DNA of 64,000 nt from Lewinella sp. W8 (GCF_004375085.3 NZ_SNAQ03000018.1:62001-126000); one strand, 5' to 3'. Numbered from the stretch's first letter, positions 42,929-52,375 are shown. Program-made: numbers and translations. The notes: generated by a model not told the origin, from the letters alone.

Positions 42929-43990
42929 CTACTCCCCGGCTTCAGTCTTCCGGATCCATTCAATCAATCCCGTGAAGTAAGTGTTCTGATCGTCATAAAA
43001 GCTGAAGTGACTTCCCTCCGGACAGTGCACGTGACTACCGTTGGGGAATTCGTCGGCCATTGCCCGCATGTGCTCCGGATCCATCGTGTCATACTGCCCG
43101 CCGATGGTGAGCACCGGAATGGTGATATTTTTCAGGTCCTCCATTCGGTCCCAATCCTTTAGCGAGGCGTCTCCCTTAATGCCAAATTCGCTGGGCCCCT
43201 GCATGCCAACGTAAATCTGCTCGTTTAGCCCATCAAATCCCCGATTGACGGGTTCCGGCCAATCTTCCAGTGGCATACGCAGGACATGTCGAGGATAATA
43301 ATTGTTGTAGATGGTATTGAGGTAATTCGGATTTCCAAAGTCCTCCGCCTCCTCGTAAGCCAGAATCCTTGCCAGGGTATCGGGGTCCAGGGCGGGACCG
43401 AGGACATCCTGGGCGTAGGCATTGTAATCGGAAATGGAGGCCATCATGTTGCTAACCACCAACCCATTCATTTTGTCCTGATGCTTCAGGGCGTACTCGA
43501 TGCCGAGAATCCCCCCCCAACTGTGCCCGAGGATGTAGAAATTGTCTTTATCCAGGCCCAGGGCCTGGCGGACCTGCTCCACTTCGTCCACAAATCGATC
43601 GATGGTCCAAAGGCTGGCGTCGGTGGGTACGTCGCTTAACCTGGACCCCAGTTGATCGTAGTAATAATATTCGATTCCTGCTCCAGGAAAGTAACTGTCG
43701 AAACACTCGAAGTAGGCGTGATTGGCGCCGGGACCACCATGCAGTAGCAGGACCTTGACGTCTGGATTATTTCCCACTCTTTTGGTCCAGACGTTGAAGT
43801 CTCCGGCGGGAGTAGTGATGGGAATCATCCGGGCTCCGCCCGAAAGCTGGGCTTGTGGCGCATCACCCAGATCGTGATAGGTCGCCAGGTTGCTATCCGC
43901 CGCCGGTTCGGCTGGCGGGGATGTGGGAGATTCACAGGACGAAAGGATAGCCAACAGGGCAATAAACGGGAGGTATTTCATAGCGGTCAA
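42929..43990 (-). CDS. Proline iminopeptidase-family lipoprotein (S33 alpha/beta hydrolase)
   Basis: The 353-residue protein has a lipoprotein signal peptide ending in LSSC (Cys about 19). The alpha/beta-hydrolase core follows: VLLLHGGPGANHAY (oxyanion loop HGGPG), then GHSWGGILGIEYAL with the nucleophile serine, an Asp in GGQYDTMDPEHM, and a His in CPEGSHFSFYDD. The HGGPG and GHSWGG motifs are those of proline iminopeptidases (family S33), which remove N-terminal proline. The outer-membrane or periplasmic location implies peptide scavenging. It is convergent with the antirepressor-like gene. Confidence 0.9.
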   Translation of the reverse strand: MTAMKYLPFIALLAILSSCESPTSPPAEPAADSNLATYHDLGDAPQAQLSGGARMIPITTPAGDFNVWTKRVGNNPDVKVLLLHGGPGANHAYFECFDSYFPGAGIEYYYYDQLGSRLSDVPTDASLWTIDRFVDEVEQVRQALGLDKDNFYILGHSWGGILGIEYALKHQDKMNGLVVSNMMASISDYNAYAQDVLGPALDPDTLARILAYEEAEDFGNPNYLNTIYNNYYPRHVLRMPLEDWPEPVNRGFDGLNEQIYVGMQGPSEFGIKGDASLKDWDRMEDLKNITIPVLTIGGQYDTMDPEHMRAMADEFPNGSHVHCPEGSHFSFYDDQNTYFTGLIEWIRKTEAGE

Positions 43991-44133
43991 TTTGGTCAGG
44001 ACAATTTAGGGGCAAATCCCACTATTTTCCCAGCGATGCTCCGCCTTAGCGTGGAGGGATTGATTACACAATCGCGAAGAGCTCCCGGAGACAAGCAATG
44101 CCGAGGAAGGTTTTTCGGATTTTTTTTGCCTCG

Positions 44134-44165
44134 GTCGACAGCGTCTACTAGTAGACTCTGTCGAC
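44134..44165. repeat. 32-bp near-perfect palindrome
   Basis: GTCGACAG and CTGTCGAC (44134-44141, 44158-44165) flank a perfect inner palindrome (44143-44156, GTCTACTAGTAGAC); only the pair at 44142/44157 mismatches. The sequence GACGAAATTTGCCCC follows. A related element lies at 54760-54810. It is in the gap between the divergent peptidase and symporter genes. Confidence 0.7.
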
Positions 44166-44270
44166 GAAATTTGCCCCCCATGCCCCAATATTGAGTAGTC
44201 TCCTTTTCCCCCACGCCCCAAGAAATGCACCGACTTGGACAAGCTTCCCGAAGAATGATAACTTGCGTGC

Positions 44271-45821
44271 ATGATTGATTTGCTGATCGTCCTCGTCTAC
44301 TTTACCGTCATCATGCTGGCCGCCCTCGGCGGCCGTAACCGGGACGAGGACACCAGTGCGGAAGCCTATTTCCTCTCCAATCGTAATCTCCGGTGGCCTT
44401 CGGTGGCCATGTCCACCATCGCTACGAACATTCAGGGCTATCAGTTCCTGGGCATGATGGGCTCCGCCTACCTGTATGGCCTGGCCCAGGCCAACCTCGA
44501 GATTAATGCCGTTCAGGGCATCCTGCTGGCGGCCTTCCTGTTCGTCCCCATGTACCTACGGGAGCGCATCATCACCATTACGCAATTCATTGAACGGAAA
44601 GTAGGCCCCAGGGTGGCGCTGGCCTACAGCCTGGCGAATCTGGCCCTGTTCGCCACCGTCACGCTCGGCGGGGCCCTGTTCTGGGGAGCCTACGCGGCAG
44701 AACTGGTCTTTGGCGACTACTTCACCTTCATCAGCGACCACCGTGCGCTGAGGGTAGGCGCCCTGATCCTGGTACTCGGCGTCTTTTCGGCCGTTTATAC
44801 TTACCTGGGTGGATTGGCCGCAGTCGTCAAAACGGACATCATCCAATTCAGCATCCTGCTCTTCGGCGGAATTGCCGTCACGCTCATTGCCGTTCACCAT
44901 CTGGGGGGCTGGTCGCAACTCTACGAAAAGACTCCGCAGTTGATGCACCTGCACCTACCGGCAGATCACCCTACCCTGCCCTGGACCATGCTCTTCGGAC
45001 TGTTCTTCCTGAACATCAATTACTGGTGTGCCAACCAGGCCGTAGTGCAGCGGAGCCTGGCGGCCCGCAGTCTCCGGGAAGCCCAGGTAGGCCTGATGGT
45101 TGGCGGACTCACCAAATACCTGATGGCCGTCATCATCATCGTTCCGGGCATTGCCCTGTTCGGTATTCTCGGCGAAAATGGCCTGGCCGACCCCGACAGC
45201 ACCTTCCCCTACCTCGTGGATACTTACCTGCCCGTCGGACTTAAGGGCATCATCCTTTGTGCCCTCTTCGCCAGCCTGATGTCTACCGTTGATTCCACCT
45301 TCAACAGTCTGGCTACGCTGTGGAGCGTGGACGTGTATAAGCGCTACCTACGCCCCCAGGCTACGGACGCCGAAATGGTGGCGGCCGGAAGAAAAACCAT
45401 ATTGGTTACGCTGTTAACGGGCATCGGTATGGGCCTGACCCTGATGCTCGTAAAATTCAACAACCCCGAAGCGGCCTTCACCCACACCCTCAACGAACTC
45501 CGCTATTTCGTCAATTGTGGCATCGTGGTCGTGATTCTCTCGGCGGTCCTACTCATCGCTCCGGTGCCCCGCATCACGCTGTGGGCCTTCGTGGCCTCCG
45601 CTCCCCTCAACCTACTCATCAAATGGCAATTTCCGGACATGAATTACTTCGTCCGGGCGGGCATCGTAATTGTGGGTCTGTTCGTGATTTTCCAGTTGTT
45701 ACCGGGCAAAAACCGAATCCGACCACTCCGGAAACTACTGGAAGCCGACGGTAGAGATACCGCCTGGCTGGGCCTTGGCCTGGCGCTTTCGCTGCTGGCG
45801 CTGCACCTCGTGTTCCACTAG
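44271..45821 (+). CDS. Sodium:solute symporter (SSS family)
   Basis: The 516-residue protein has about thirteen membrane helices and the SSS (SLC5) pattern: SNRNLRWPSVAMSTIATNIQGYQFLG near the N-terminus (given as residues 32-57), then YLGGLAAVVKTDIIQF, and SLMSTVDSTFNSLATLW near 340 with the Ser residues of the Na+ site. It imports a solute, possibly a sugar or myo-inositol, with Na+; the substrate cannot be read from the sequence. A TAACTTGC element resembling a -7 box lies just upstream of the ATG. No co-transcribed catabolic gene follows; a terminator is downstream. Confidence 0.92.
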   Translation: MIDLLIVLVYFTVIMLAALGGRNRDEDTSAEAYFLSNRNLRWPSVAMSTIATNIQGYQFLGMMGSAYLYGLAQANLEINAVQGILLAAFLFVPMYLRERIITITQFIERKVGPRVALAYSLANLALFATVTLGGALFWGAYAAELVFGDYFTFISDHRALRVGALILVLGVFSAVYTYLGGLAAVVKTDIIQFSILLFGGIAVTLIAVHHLGGWSQLYEKTPQLMHLHLPADHPTLPWTMLFGLFFLNINYWCANQAVVQRSLAARSLREAQVGLMVGGLTKYLMAVIIIVPGIALFGILGENGLADPDSTFPYLVDTYLPVGLKGIILCALFASLMSTVDSTFNSLATLWSVDVYKRYLRPQATDAEMVAAGRKTILVTLLTGIGMGLTLMLVKFNNPEAAFTHTLNELRYFVNCGIVVVILSAVLLIAPVPRITLWAFVASAPLNLLIKWQFPDMNYFVRAGIVIVGLFVIFQLLPGKNRIRPLRKLLEADGRDTAWLGLGLALSLLALHLVFH

Positions 45822-45843
45822 CAAGCCAATAATTTGGCGTCAC

Positions 45844-45852
45844 CGCAGGTGC
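45844..45852 (-). repeat. Reverse copy of GCACCTGC-type repeat core
   Basis: CGCAGGTGC lies after the symporter stop. Read on the minus strand it continues as ACCTGCGGTGACGCC, almost identical to plus-strand sequence at 46022-46036, so the two flank the terminator as an inverted pair. Confidence 0.4.
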
Positions 45853-45907
45853 AGTGATAACGGAACCCCCGTGCTCAACCGGGGTGCCGTGTTTATGGCA
45901 AAAAAAA

Positions 45908-45962
45908 GAGGGATTGAATAGCGGAAGATGCAGATTATTTTGCTTCCGTCATTCAATCCCTC
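45908..45962. terminator. Strong bidirectional terminator
   Basis: GAGGGATTGAAT (from 45908) pairs with ATTCAATCCCTC (to 45962), and inner CGGAAG pairs with CTTCCG, making a stem of roughly 18 bp with a few bulges. An A-run precedes it. It lies between the convergent symporter and M14 peptidase genes and would stop transcripts from both sides. Confidence 0.85.
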
Positions 45963-45992
45963 ATCCATTCATTGCTTCAGGTCCACCGCACG

Positions 45993-46036
45993 GCACCTGC
46001 GCGTTAGCGCCCTCGTGCTCTACCTGCGGTCACGCC
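45993..46036 (+). repeat. Copy of GCACCTGC-type dispersed repeat
   Basis: GCACCTGCGCGTTAGCGCCC is followed at 46022 by ACCTGCGGTCACGCC. Two adjacent versions of the same core lie in the gap before the M14 peptidase stop codon. Confidence 0.45.
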
Positions 46037-46060
46037 TCATCGGTTTCCAAACGCAACCGG

Positions 46061-48595
46061 CTATTCAATCGTCGAACCGCTGATCGTACTGCCAAAGAAA
46101 ATGGCGTTGAGGAAGGGGCGGTTTGAGCCGTACCAGAAGGCGCGGAAATTGGGGTTGTCGGCAAAATTGATGGACCGGCCGCCATTCCGACCGGAAACAA
46201 TCACCGCCGCGGAGTTCGCCAGTTGGTCCTCAAATCCGCGGGGGGAATAGCCACTCATCAGTGCATTTTCACCGTACATCAACGGGCTGGCGTAAACATT
46301 GCGTGAAGGTTCAAACATCATCGTCCCCCGCTTAAACATGGGCAACGATTCGCGTTCTAAACCAAAGAGGAGCGGATGGGTCAGGTCGCCGGTAGCTTCA
46401 TAGATCGCGCCACCAAGCACCTTACCGCCACCGTCGCGGCCCGCCATCCCGTAGGGCCGGCGGTCCGTGTCTCCGGCATCGGGGTCTTTCCGGGACCGCA
46501 TCGTAATATTCGCCAGGTCATTGCGGGCAGCCCAGGAGGCTGCTCCCTTCTGGGTGATGAGCACCCGACCGGGCCCCATCCATTCTTTAATGGCCTCCGT
46601 ACCGGCGTCCCCCAGTCCGCCGTAGTAACCGTCCACCATGATGATGGTGTTGTAGCGATCCAGGTCGGCCCGGGCCACCCGGTCAACGGACAGTTTGGTG
46701 ATTGGAATGTTGAACCGCTGATCCAGCAGGTGCCAGACTTCACCTACGTCGTAGCTCCGGGTTCCCCCCTCCACGAGCACGGCAATTTCCGGCTTCCGCA
46801 GGGATTCGTAGGCCGAACGGCTCCCCAACATGAGTCCCTGATCGACGGTACCCGTATTCACGGCCAGCACGTCAATGCCGGTGGCAGACTCCACCTCACG
46901 CACCAGTTCGAAGAGCTCATCCTCGTCCATCGTCTGATTGTTACCCACGGGAATCATTATGGTGCCCCGGCCCATTTCCACACCATCCCTGGTGGTAAAG
47001 GGCTTGCTGGAGACCTTGGCAATGACCCCGGCATCCAGGAACATGTAGGCGGCCTTGGCGCTGTAGTAATCGTTCCAGGGGAGCAGGTAGGCGTAGTCCG
47101 CCCGATCCGCCGTAGGCTCTTCCATTCCGGTGCCGCCCAGCGGCATCCAGTCACCTCCGGCGGGTAATCCACCCGTCACCTTCTCGTAGGGAAGGTTGAA
47201 GGCGTAGGGCATGACGAAGGTGGATACATCGTAAAACAGACTATCCTCGAATTCCGTGATCGGCTCAAAAACGGCCTTGGTGAAGGGCGTCGCCCCAAAC
47301 CAGTAGCGGTCGGGGTTTCCGTCACCGTCCTGCTTGACGGGCACGTCGTGGCGACGCATGATTTCCGCCAGCTCCCGGGCACGGCCCGGGTCATTATCGG
47401 TGTCCACTACGTAGCCGTCTTCCGCCACGTTGTTGAGGTTGAAGTTTCGCTGGTAGCGCAACAGGTCATCCCGCAACTCCCCGAAGGCCTTGATGGTGCT
47501 CATGGCCGTGGCCACCTGATTGCGGATGGTGAAGGGAAAAGACAGCAAGCCATTCTCGGACTCCTGAAGATGACCGCGGGAACTTGCCTGCTCGAAGAGA
47601 ATCCCCACGCAACCGTTGATGTCGGGATAAGTGGAGCCCTTTCCGTAGTAGAAATCATCGTAGCCCTCGCCACTGTAGTAAAGGGACCCGATTTCATCCA
47701 GTGCTTCGGCGTGGTACTCCCCGATCCTGGCCGTCAGGTCCTGGTTCACCTGGGGTGTCATGGGGTGAATCCGCGTGGGCTCGCCCGGCATGAAAAAGAA
47801 CGTAGCGTTCGTGCCCATCTCGTGGTGGTCGGTCAGTACGTTGGGCTTCCATTCGTGAAACTGCTTGATGCGGGCCCGGCTTTCGGGGTGCTGGACGGGA
47901 AGCCAGTCGCGGTTCAGGTCGAACCAGTAGTGGTTCGTCCGGCCGCGGGGGTAGGCCTCGTTGTATTCGCGGTCCTGCCCGTCGGCGGTCATCACTTTAT
48001 TCTTGTGCACGTTGGCCCAGCTGGCAAAACGGTTGAAGCCATCCGGATTGTAGCAGGGATCGAAGAGGATGATGTTGTTGTCCAGTACCTCGGCCACCAC
48101 GTCATAGGGTGCTGCCGCCAGGTAATAGGCCACCAACGGAGCTGCGTTGCCACCGCTCGGCTCGTTACCGTGGATGCTGAATCCCTGGTACAGTACCGCC
48201 GGTACGTCGGCGAGGTCGCCCTCCCGGACGTTGCTGTTGCGCACGTTCCAGAATTCGTGTTTCACCCGGAGATCTTCCAACCGGGCTTGGTTATCCGGAC
48301 TGGTGAAGATGAGGTTCAGCAGCGGGCGGTCCTCGTAGGTCCGGCCAATCTCCTCCAGCTTAATGCGGTCACTCTGGCTGGCCAGTAGCCGCATGTAGGC
48401 TTGCTGGAGGTCGTGGCTGATGTGCCAGTCGCCAATTTGCCAGCCGAGGAATTCTTCGGGCGTGGTGATGCTTTGATCGTAGTCGAGATCGGGCAGATAA
48501 TACGTAAGGGGGCGGTCTTCTTCGGAGTTACTGGTTTGGGCCGAAAGGCTTAGGCCAGCCAGTAACAGCAGACCACTGAGCAGGAGTTTATGCAC
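46061..48595 (-). CDS. Secreted M14 zinc carboxypeptidase with C-terminal glutamine-amidotransferase-like domain
   Basis: A GTG at 48595 starts directly at the signal peptide (HKLLLSGLLLLAGLSLSAQ); the ATG at 48676 would overlap the upstream gene. The 844-residue protein has the M14 zinc site: GFSIHGNEPSGGN (His and Glu), DHHEMGTNATFFF (third ligand region), and the catalytic Glu in GILFEQASSRG. The C-terminal part (from about 610) has EIAVLVEGGTRSYDVGEVWHLLD and IIMVDGYYGG, a ThuA/GATase-like fold without a clear catalytic triad. It removes C-terminal residues from peptides in the periplasm or outside. It follows the hydrolase gene on the same strand. Confidence 0.9.
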   Translation of the reverse strand: MHKLLLSGLLLLAGLSLSAQTSNSEEDRPLTYYLPDLDYDQSITTPEEFLGWQIGDWHISHDLQQAYMRLLASQSDRIKLEEIGRTYEDRPLLNLIFTSPDNQARLEDLRVKHEFWNVRNSNVREGDLADVPAVLYQGFSIHGNEPSGGNAAPLVAYYLAAAPYDVVAEVLDNNIILFDPCYNPDGFNRFASWANVHKNKVMTADGQDREYNEAYPRGRTNHYWFDLNRDWLPVQHPESRARIKQFHEWKPNVLTDHHEMGTNATFFFMPGEPTRIHPMTPQVNQDLTARIGEYHAEALDEIGSLYYSGEGYDDFYYGKGSTYPDINGCVGILFEQASSRGHLQESENGLLSFPFTIRNQVATAMSTIKAFGELRDDLLRYQRNFNLNNVAEDGYVVDTDNDPGRARELAEIMRRHDVPVKQDGDGNPDRYWFGATPFTKAVFEPITEFEDSLFYDVSTFVMPYAFNLPYEKVTGGLPAGGDWMPLGGTGMEEPTADRADYAYLLPWNDYYSAKAAYMFLDAGVIAKVSSKPFTTRDGVEMGRGTIMIPVGNNQTMDEDELFELVREVESATGIDVLAVNTGTVDQGLMLGSRSAYESLRKPEIAVLVEGGTRSYDVGEVWHLLDQRFNIPITKLSVDRVARADLDRYNTIIMVDGYYGGLGDAGTEAIKEWMGPGRVLITQKGAASWAARNDLANITMRSRKDPDAGDTDRRPYGMAGRDGGGKVLGGAIYEATGDLTHPLLFGLERESLPMFKRGTMMFEPSRNVYASPLMYGENALMSGYSPRGFEDQLANSAAVIVSGRNGGRSINFADNPNFRAFWYGSNRPFLNAIFFGSTISGSTIE

Positions 48596-48642
48596 GGGGT
48601 TGAATTTGGTTGGCGCGAAATATAGGAATTTTGGGGCAGGGA

Positions 48643-49521
48643 CTACCGGACCATCCGCTCCAAAAAACCAAACCAAACCGCTGCGTAAGCTTTCCCTCCC
48701 ACTTCCCAGAGGTCAGCGTGGTCTCCGCCCGCCACGAGGTAAAGGTTTTTATCCGCCGACCCGATGGCCGCCAGCAAGCGGTGGGCGTGGGCGACGTTGA
48801 TGTTGGCGTCGGCATCCCCGTGAATCAGCTGAACGGGTTGTCGGATGGACCGGGCCGCGTCAATGGGCCGTACCTGGCCGGGGCGGAAATTTGCGATCCT
48901 GCCGGCGAAGAAGAGTACCAGGTCCGTCACCCAGTACGGCAGGGGGAAACCACTCATCCGACGCCCGTAGGCGTTGGTGACCTCCCGCAAGTCGGTGAAG
49001 GTGCTCTCGATGAGACCAAATTTCAGTCTCGGCTCCCGGGCCAGGCTCTGGAGGGCAACGGCCCCGCCCATGGAGTTGCCGTAAATGCCCGTTGGCAGGC
49101 CGGGGTTTCTCGCTTCCAGCCAGTCCACCGCCCGGGCCACGTCCTGCCACTCCCGGTAGCCGTAGGTCAGGTAAGCGCCCCCACTTTTGCCGTGGGCACG
49201 CTGGTCCCAGATCATCACGTTGAACCCGCGCCTGGCCAGCGCCGCCACATAGGGAAGGTAGACTTCCTTACAACTCCCCACGCCGTGCAGCATGATGAAA
49301 TTTGCCCTCGGCGTAACCGTGGCCGGCACGTAGAATGTATCAAGTTCAACCCCATCCGCACCTTCGAACCGCAAGTGTTCGTAGGGAACCCCGAATTCCT
49401 CCGGCGTACGATGCGAGATGCGTCGCCCCGGTTGCAGTACGGCAAAGGGCAGCAGTCGGGCGGTGAGGAAGAAAAAGGCACCGGCCAGCAGCGTCAGCAA
49501 TAAGAGAAGGGCAACGACCAT
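48643..49521 (-). CDS. Membrane-anchored alpha/beta hydrolase
   Basis: The 292-residue protein has an N-terminal membrane helix (VVALLLLLTLLAGAFFFL) and an alpha/beta-hydrolase core. The core shows FIMLHGVGSCKEVYLPY, the nucleophile elbow GIYGNSMGGAVAL, Asp in LIHGDADANI and His in GGDHADLWEVGG. It resembles the YqkD/BEM46-type esterases (DUF3530/S9-like) found beside peptidases. The substrate is unknown. It is 24 bp downstream of the GldM-like gene and about 47 bp upstream of the M14 gene, so the three may be co-transcribed. Confidence 0.88.
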   Translation of the reverse strand: MVVALLLLLTLLAGAFFFLTARLLPFAVLQPGRRISHRTPEEFGVPYEHLRFEGADGVELDTFYVPATVTPRANFIMLHGVGSCKEVYLPYVAALARRGFNVMIWDQRAHGKSGGAYLTYGYREWQDVARAVDWLEARNPGLPTGIYGNSMGGAVALQSLAREPRLKFGLIESTFTDLREVTNAYGRRMSGFPLPYWVTDLVLFFAGRIANFRPGQVRPIDAARSIRQPVQLIHGDADANINVAHAHRLLAAIGSADKNLYLVAGGDHADLWEVGGKAYAAVWFGFLERMVR

Positions 49522-49545
49522 GATAACGGCTGGCGAAGGTACGCA

Positions 49546-50256
49546 TCATTGGAGGCTAAAGGCGAGCGAATTCACGGATTGAAAACTTGAATCGCCGGGG
49601 CATCGCACCTTAACTTCCGTAAACAGGAAGTGATCGCCGGGTTCTCCCCGGGTGGTCAAGGCCAATGTTGGTCCATCAAACTTGCCTCCCCGGTTACTGA
49701 CTTTTTCTACTTCACCGTTAGATTTCACTCGGGTCAATACGAAACCCGAGATTTGGCACATCAGGTCAAAATCAAAATTGTCTAACAGGGCATTAATCCC
49801 CGCTTGAGCTTTGAATTGTCCCGCCGAGATATTACCCCCCAGGCTATTCCCAAGGCGCACCATTGGAGCGGGAACACGTTTAGCCCGGAATACTTTCTTG
49901 GCAACCTGCAGGCCCACTTCATTCAGTACGAGGAGGCGAACTTCTCCGGCTTCGTAGGGCCGAATGATGTATTCCCCTCCGGCCCCATGAAAAACAGACT
50001 TACCCCCAGAGACGAGAATCTTGAATGAGTTTAGACTGGCGTACTCTGCCTCCAGCGTGATGGGGTTCTCGAGGCCGACCCAGAGGACATTCATTTTATC
50101 TGCCTTGACGCTCACCACGGGCGGGCATTCCATGGCGGGTGCCGGCAGGGCCGGCGGCTCGGGACGGGCGCGATCATCTGTGAGGGTGAGCTCCTGGCAG
50201 CCGCAAAGGGAAAGCCCGAGCACCAGTAAGAGAAGGGGGCGAAGGGAGTAGGTCAT
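49546..50256 (-). CDS. Stand-alone lipoprotein with GldM C-terminal-like domains
   Basis: The 236-residue protein has a lipobox (LSLCGC, Cys about 20) and then the domain pair seen at the C-terminus of the gliding/T9SS protein GldM. First comes VVSVKADKMNVLWVGLENPITL (given as residues 48-69), the GldM 'kMNVLY.G..NPI' signature; then VRLGNSLGGNISAGQFKAQAGINA and FVLTRVKSNGEVEKVSNRGG. The GldM membrane helix and N-terminal domains are absent. GldM spans the periplasm and contacts GldK/N; a free lipoprotein copy may bind the same partners or serve a different complex. Confidence 0.85.
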   Translation of the reverse strand: MTYSLRPLLLLVLGLSLCGCQELTLTDDRARPEPPALPAPAMECPPVVSVKADKMNVLWVGLENPITLEAEYASLNSFKILVSGGKSVFHGAGGEYIIRPYEAGEVRLLVLNEVGLQVAKKVFRAKRVPAPMVRLGNSLGGNISAGQFKAQAGINALLDNFDFDLMCQISGFVLTRVKSNGEVEKVSNRGGKFDGPTLALTTRGEPGDHFLFTEVKVRCPGDSSFQSVNSLAFSLQ

Positions 50257-50573
50257 ATTTCAAACGGTGGTTGCCAAGATAACGATCCGGGCGTGTGCAA
50301 TCCGTCATCGTTAATCGTCTTTTCCCCGAAATTAGTCGAATCAGCCCCCGACGGAGTTGCCTTGCCTGACCGCGGCGACTAGATTGCCGATGATCCAAAG
50401 CATTATCCCCCATCAAAGATGCTGGAGATTCTCTTCGGTGGCCTGCACTTCCTCGGGTTGGGTAGAGAAGCGAATGCAACGGAGTGTGGAGCGAAGCGGA
50501 ATACTCGGCTTTGCCGGTACAGGTTCTAAGTATATCGGTTGAAGCCAGGTTTTCGGCCATACCGGACTTCTTT

Positions 50574-50600
50574 GCACCTGCGGTCCCTCGCCCCGGTATC
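50574..50600 (+). repeat. Copy of GCACCTGC-type dispersed repeat
   Basis: GCACCTGCGGTCCCTCGCCC is followed by CGGTATC. It lies 20 bp upstream of a -7 box of the DUF2207 gene. Confidence 0.5.
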
Positions 50601-50619
50601 AGCAAAGAATTTCAACGTT

Positions 50620-50627
50620 TATATTTG
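50620..50627 (+). promoter_or_regulatory. Bacteroidota -7 box of the DUF2207 gene
   Basis: TATATTTG matches TAnnTTTG exactly and lies 19 bp before the ATG at 50646. This supports that ATG over the much earlier frame opening at 50484. No clear -33 TTTG is visible. Confidence 0.5.
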
Positions 50628-50645
50628 TCCAACACCACCTTCATT

Positions 50646-52325
50646 ATGCGCACCTTATTGCTGGCGATTACGCTTTTTTGCTCTACCTCGATCCTGGTCC
50701 AGGCCCAACGGGAGGCCATTCAGGACTACGATGTGGTCCTCCGCATTCAGACCGACGGTTCACTGGAGGTCACCGAAACCATTCGGGTGTCCGTCACCGG
50801 AGATCAAATCAAGCGGGGCATTACCCGGGCCTTCCCCCTGCGCAGCAAAGTGGAGGACCAGCGGGCGCGCAACCAATCCTACGACATCATTTCCGTCAGA
50901 CGGGACGGCATGGAAGAGGATTACCACACCAGTAAGGGCGGCGGCAACCTGACGCTTTATGCCGGTCGGGCCGACGTTTTCCTGAATCCCGGCACCTACA
51001 CCTACGAGATCACCTACCGCAGCCCGAACCAGGTGTACTTCACGCCGGAGGTTGACGAGATCAGCTGGACGGCCATTGGCACCGAAAACAGCATTCCCGT
51101 GATTCGGGCCTCGGTGGAGGTCCGGACGCCCGCCGGAGTAACCCCGACGCAGTGGTCCTGCTACACCGGGCCAGTCAACGCCCGGGAAAGTAACTGCTCG
51201 GCCGAGCAAACCGGCGACGTGGTGCGCTTTAACGCTACTCAGCAACTGATTCCCGGCCACGGCATGACCGTAGCGGTTGGGTGGCCCTCCGGGGTGGTCA
51301 ATCGGCCACCGCCTCCCTCCTGGGGAAAAACCAACGGCGGCTGGCTGGTTGGTCTGCTGGGAATTCTGGGCGCACTATTCTACGGCTTCAACAGTTGGCA
51401 GCGGTACGGCCAGGATCCCCCGAGTCCCCCCGTGCGGATACAATTCGCCCCGCCGGAAGGTCTCTCTCCGGCCAGCGTGGGCTACATCGCCACGGGCTTC
51501 CCCAGCGAGAACCAGATGATCGCCACCCTGGTTTCTCTGACCCAAAAGGGCTTTATGGAAATCACGGAAGAGGAAAAGAAGGGGATTTTTACCAATTCCG
51601 AGATGTTCGTCCTGCATCCCTGCGGAAAGATTCCCTCCCCCGACGAGCTGACGCCGGAAGAGCAAGCCGTATACGATCATCTGTTGGACGACCAGGACGT
51701 GATCGAATTGAACGGCTCCTATAATTCAAAGCTGGCCAAGGCCTTCAGTGAGCACCAGCAGAGCCTGCGTCGGCAGCACCGTAAATTCCTGAATGAGGGC
51801 AATAACGCCAAAAAGATTCTTCCCCTGGTGGGCATTCTCCTGCCCGCCATCGGCCTGACGGCGCTGCTCGCGAAGTGGGATACTACGGGCTACGCGTTTC
51901 CGGCCATCATCACCCTGGGCGCCGGGTTGGTGGTGGGACTGCCGGTTTTCGCCTGGTTGATCCGCAAGCCTACCCCGGAGAAACTGCAGCTCCGGGCGGA
52001 GATCAAGGGTCTCAAAGAGTATTTCTCCCTATCCAAAGAGGAACACCGGCGTACGCTGAACGCTCCGGAAATGACCGAAGAGCACTACCTGAGCATGCTG
52101 CCCTACGCCATGGCACTCGGAGTATCCAACAACTGGTCAGCGGACCTGGCCAGTGATTTGCTCTCCACCATGGAACATCAACTATATTACGCCCCGACCT
52201 TCCACAAACAGTTTCGCGCCCAGTATTCCAGCACCGCTACCCAGGCCAGTTCCGGAGGGTCATCCTCCGGTGGTGGCGGTTCGGTCGGCAGTGGCGGCGG
52301 CGGTGGCGGCGTTGGGGGGTGGTAG
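50646..52325 (+). CDS. DUF2207 membrane protein
   Basis: From the ATG at 50646 the protein has 559 residues: a signal peptide (RTLLLAITLFCSTSILVQAQ), an extracytoplasmic DUF2207 domain (DYDVVLRIQTDGSLEVTETIRV, shortened; ends near 210), a helix (WLVGLLGILGALFYGF), a cytoplasmic winged-helix-like part (SENQMIATLVSLTQKGFMEI), two more helices (about 385-430), and a Gly/Ser-rich C-terminal tail ending in GGGGVGGW. This tail is typical of the family. The function is not known; the N-terminal domain faces the periplasm. Confidence 0.92.
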   Translation: MRTLLLAITLFCSTSILVQAQREAIQDYDVVLRIQTDGSLEVTETIRVSVTGDQIKRGITRAFPLRSKVEDQRARNQSYDIISVRRDGMEEDYHTSKGGGNLTLYAGRADVFLNPGTYTYEITYRSPNQVYFTPEVDEISWTAIGTENSIPVIRASVEVRTPAGVTPTQWSCYTGPVNARESNCSAEQTGDVVRFNATQQLIPGHGMTVAVGWPSGVVNRPPPPSWGKTNGGWLVGLLGILGALFYGFNSWQRYGQDPPSPPVRIQFAPPEGLSPASVGYIATGFPSENQMIATLVSLTQKGFMEITEEEKKGIFTNSEMFVLHPCGKIPSPDELTPEEQAVYDHLLDDQDVIELNGSYNSKLAKAFSEHQQSLRRQHRKFLNEGNNAKKILPLVGILLPAIGLTALLAKWDTTGYAFPAIITLGAGLVVGLPVFAWLIRKPTPEKLQLRAEIKGLKEYFSLSKEEHRRTLNAPEMTEEHYLSMLPYAMALGVSNNWSADLASDLLSTMEHQLYYAPTFHKQFRAQYSSTATQASSGGSSSGGGGSVGSGGGGGGVGGW

Positions 52326-52375
52326 GCTTTACGCCATTCCCGGCAAAAGTCTCATCTTAGAAAGAAACCACTGCC

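Noticed and set aside
47348-48388. 346-residue plus-strand frame under the M14 peptidase
   Set aside because: The minus-strand protein has all M14 motifs; the opposite frame has no domain and no plausible start signals.
50484-50645. Upstream extension of the DUF2207 gene
   Set aside because: The extension covers the dispersed repeat and a perfect -7 box, and it precedes a clear signal peptide at 50646.
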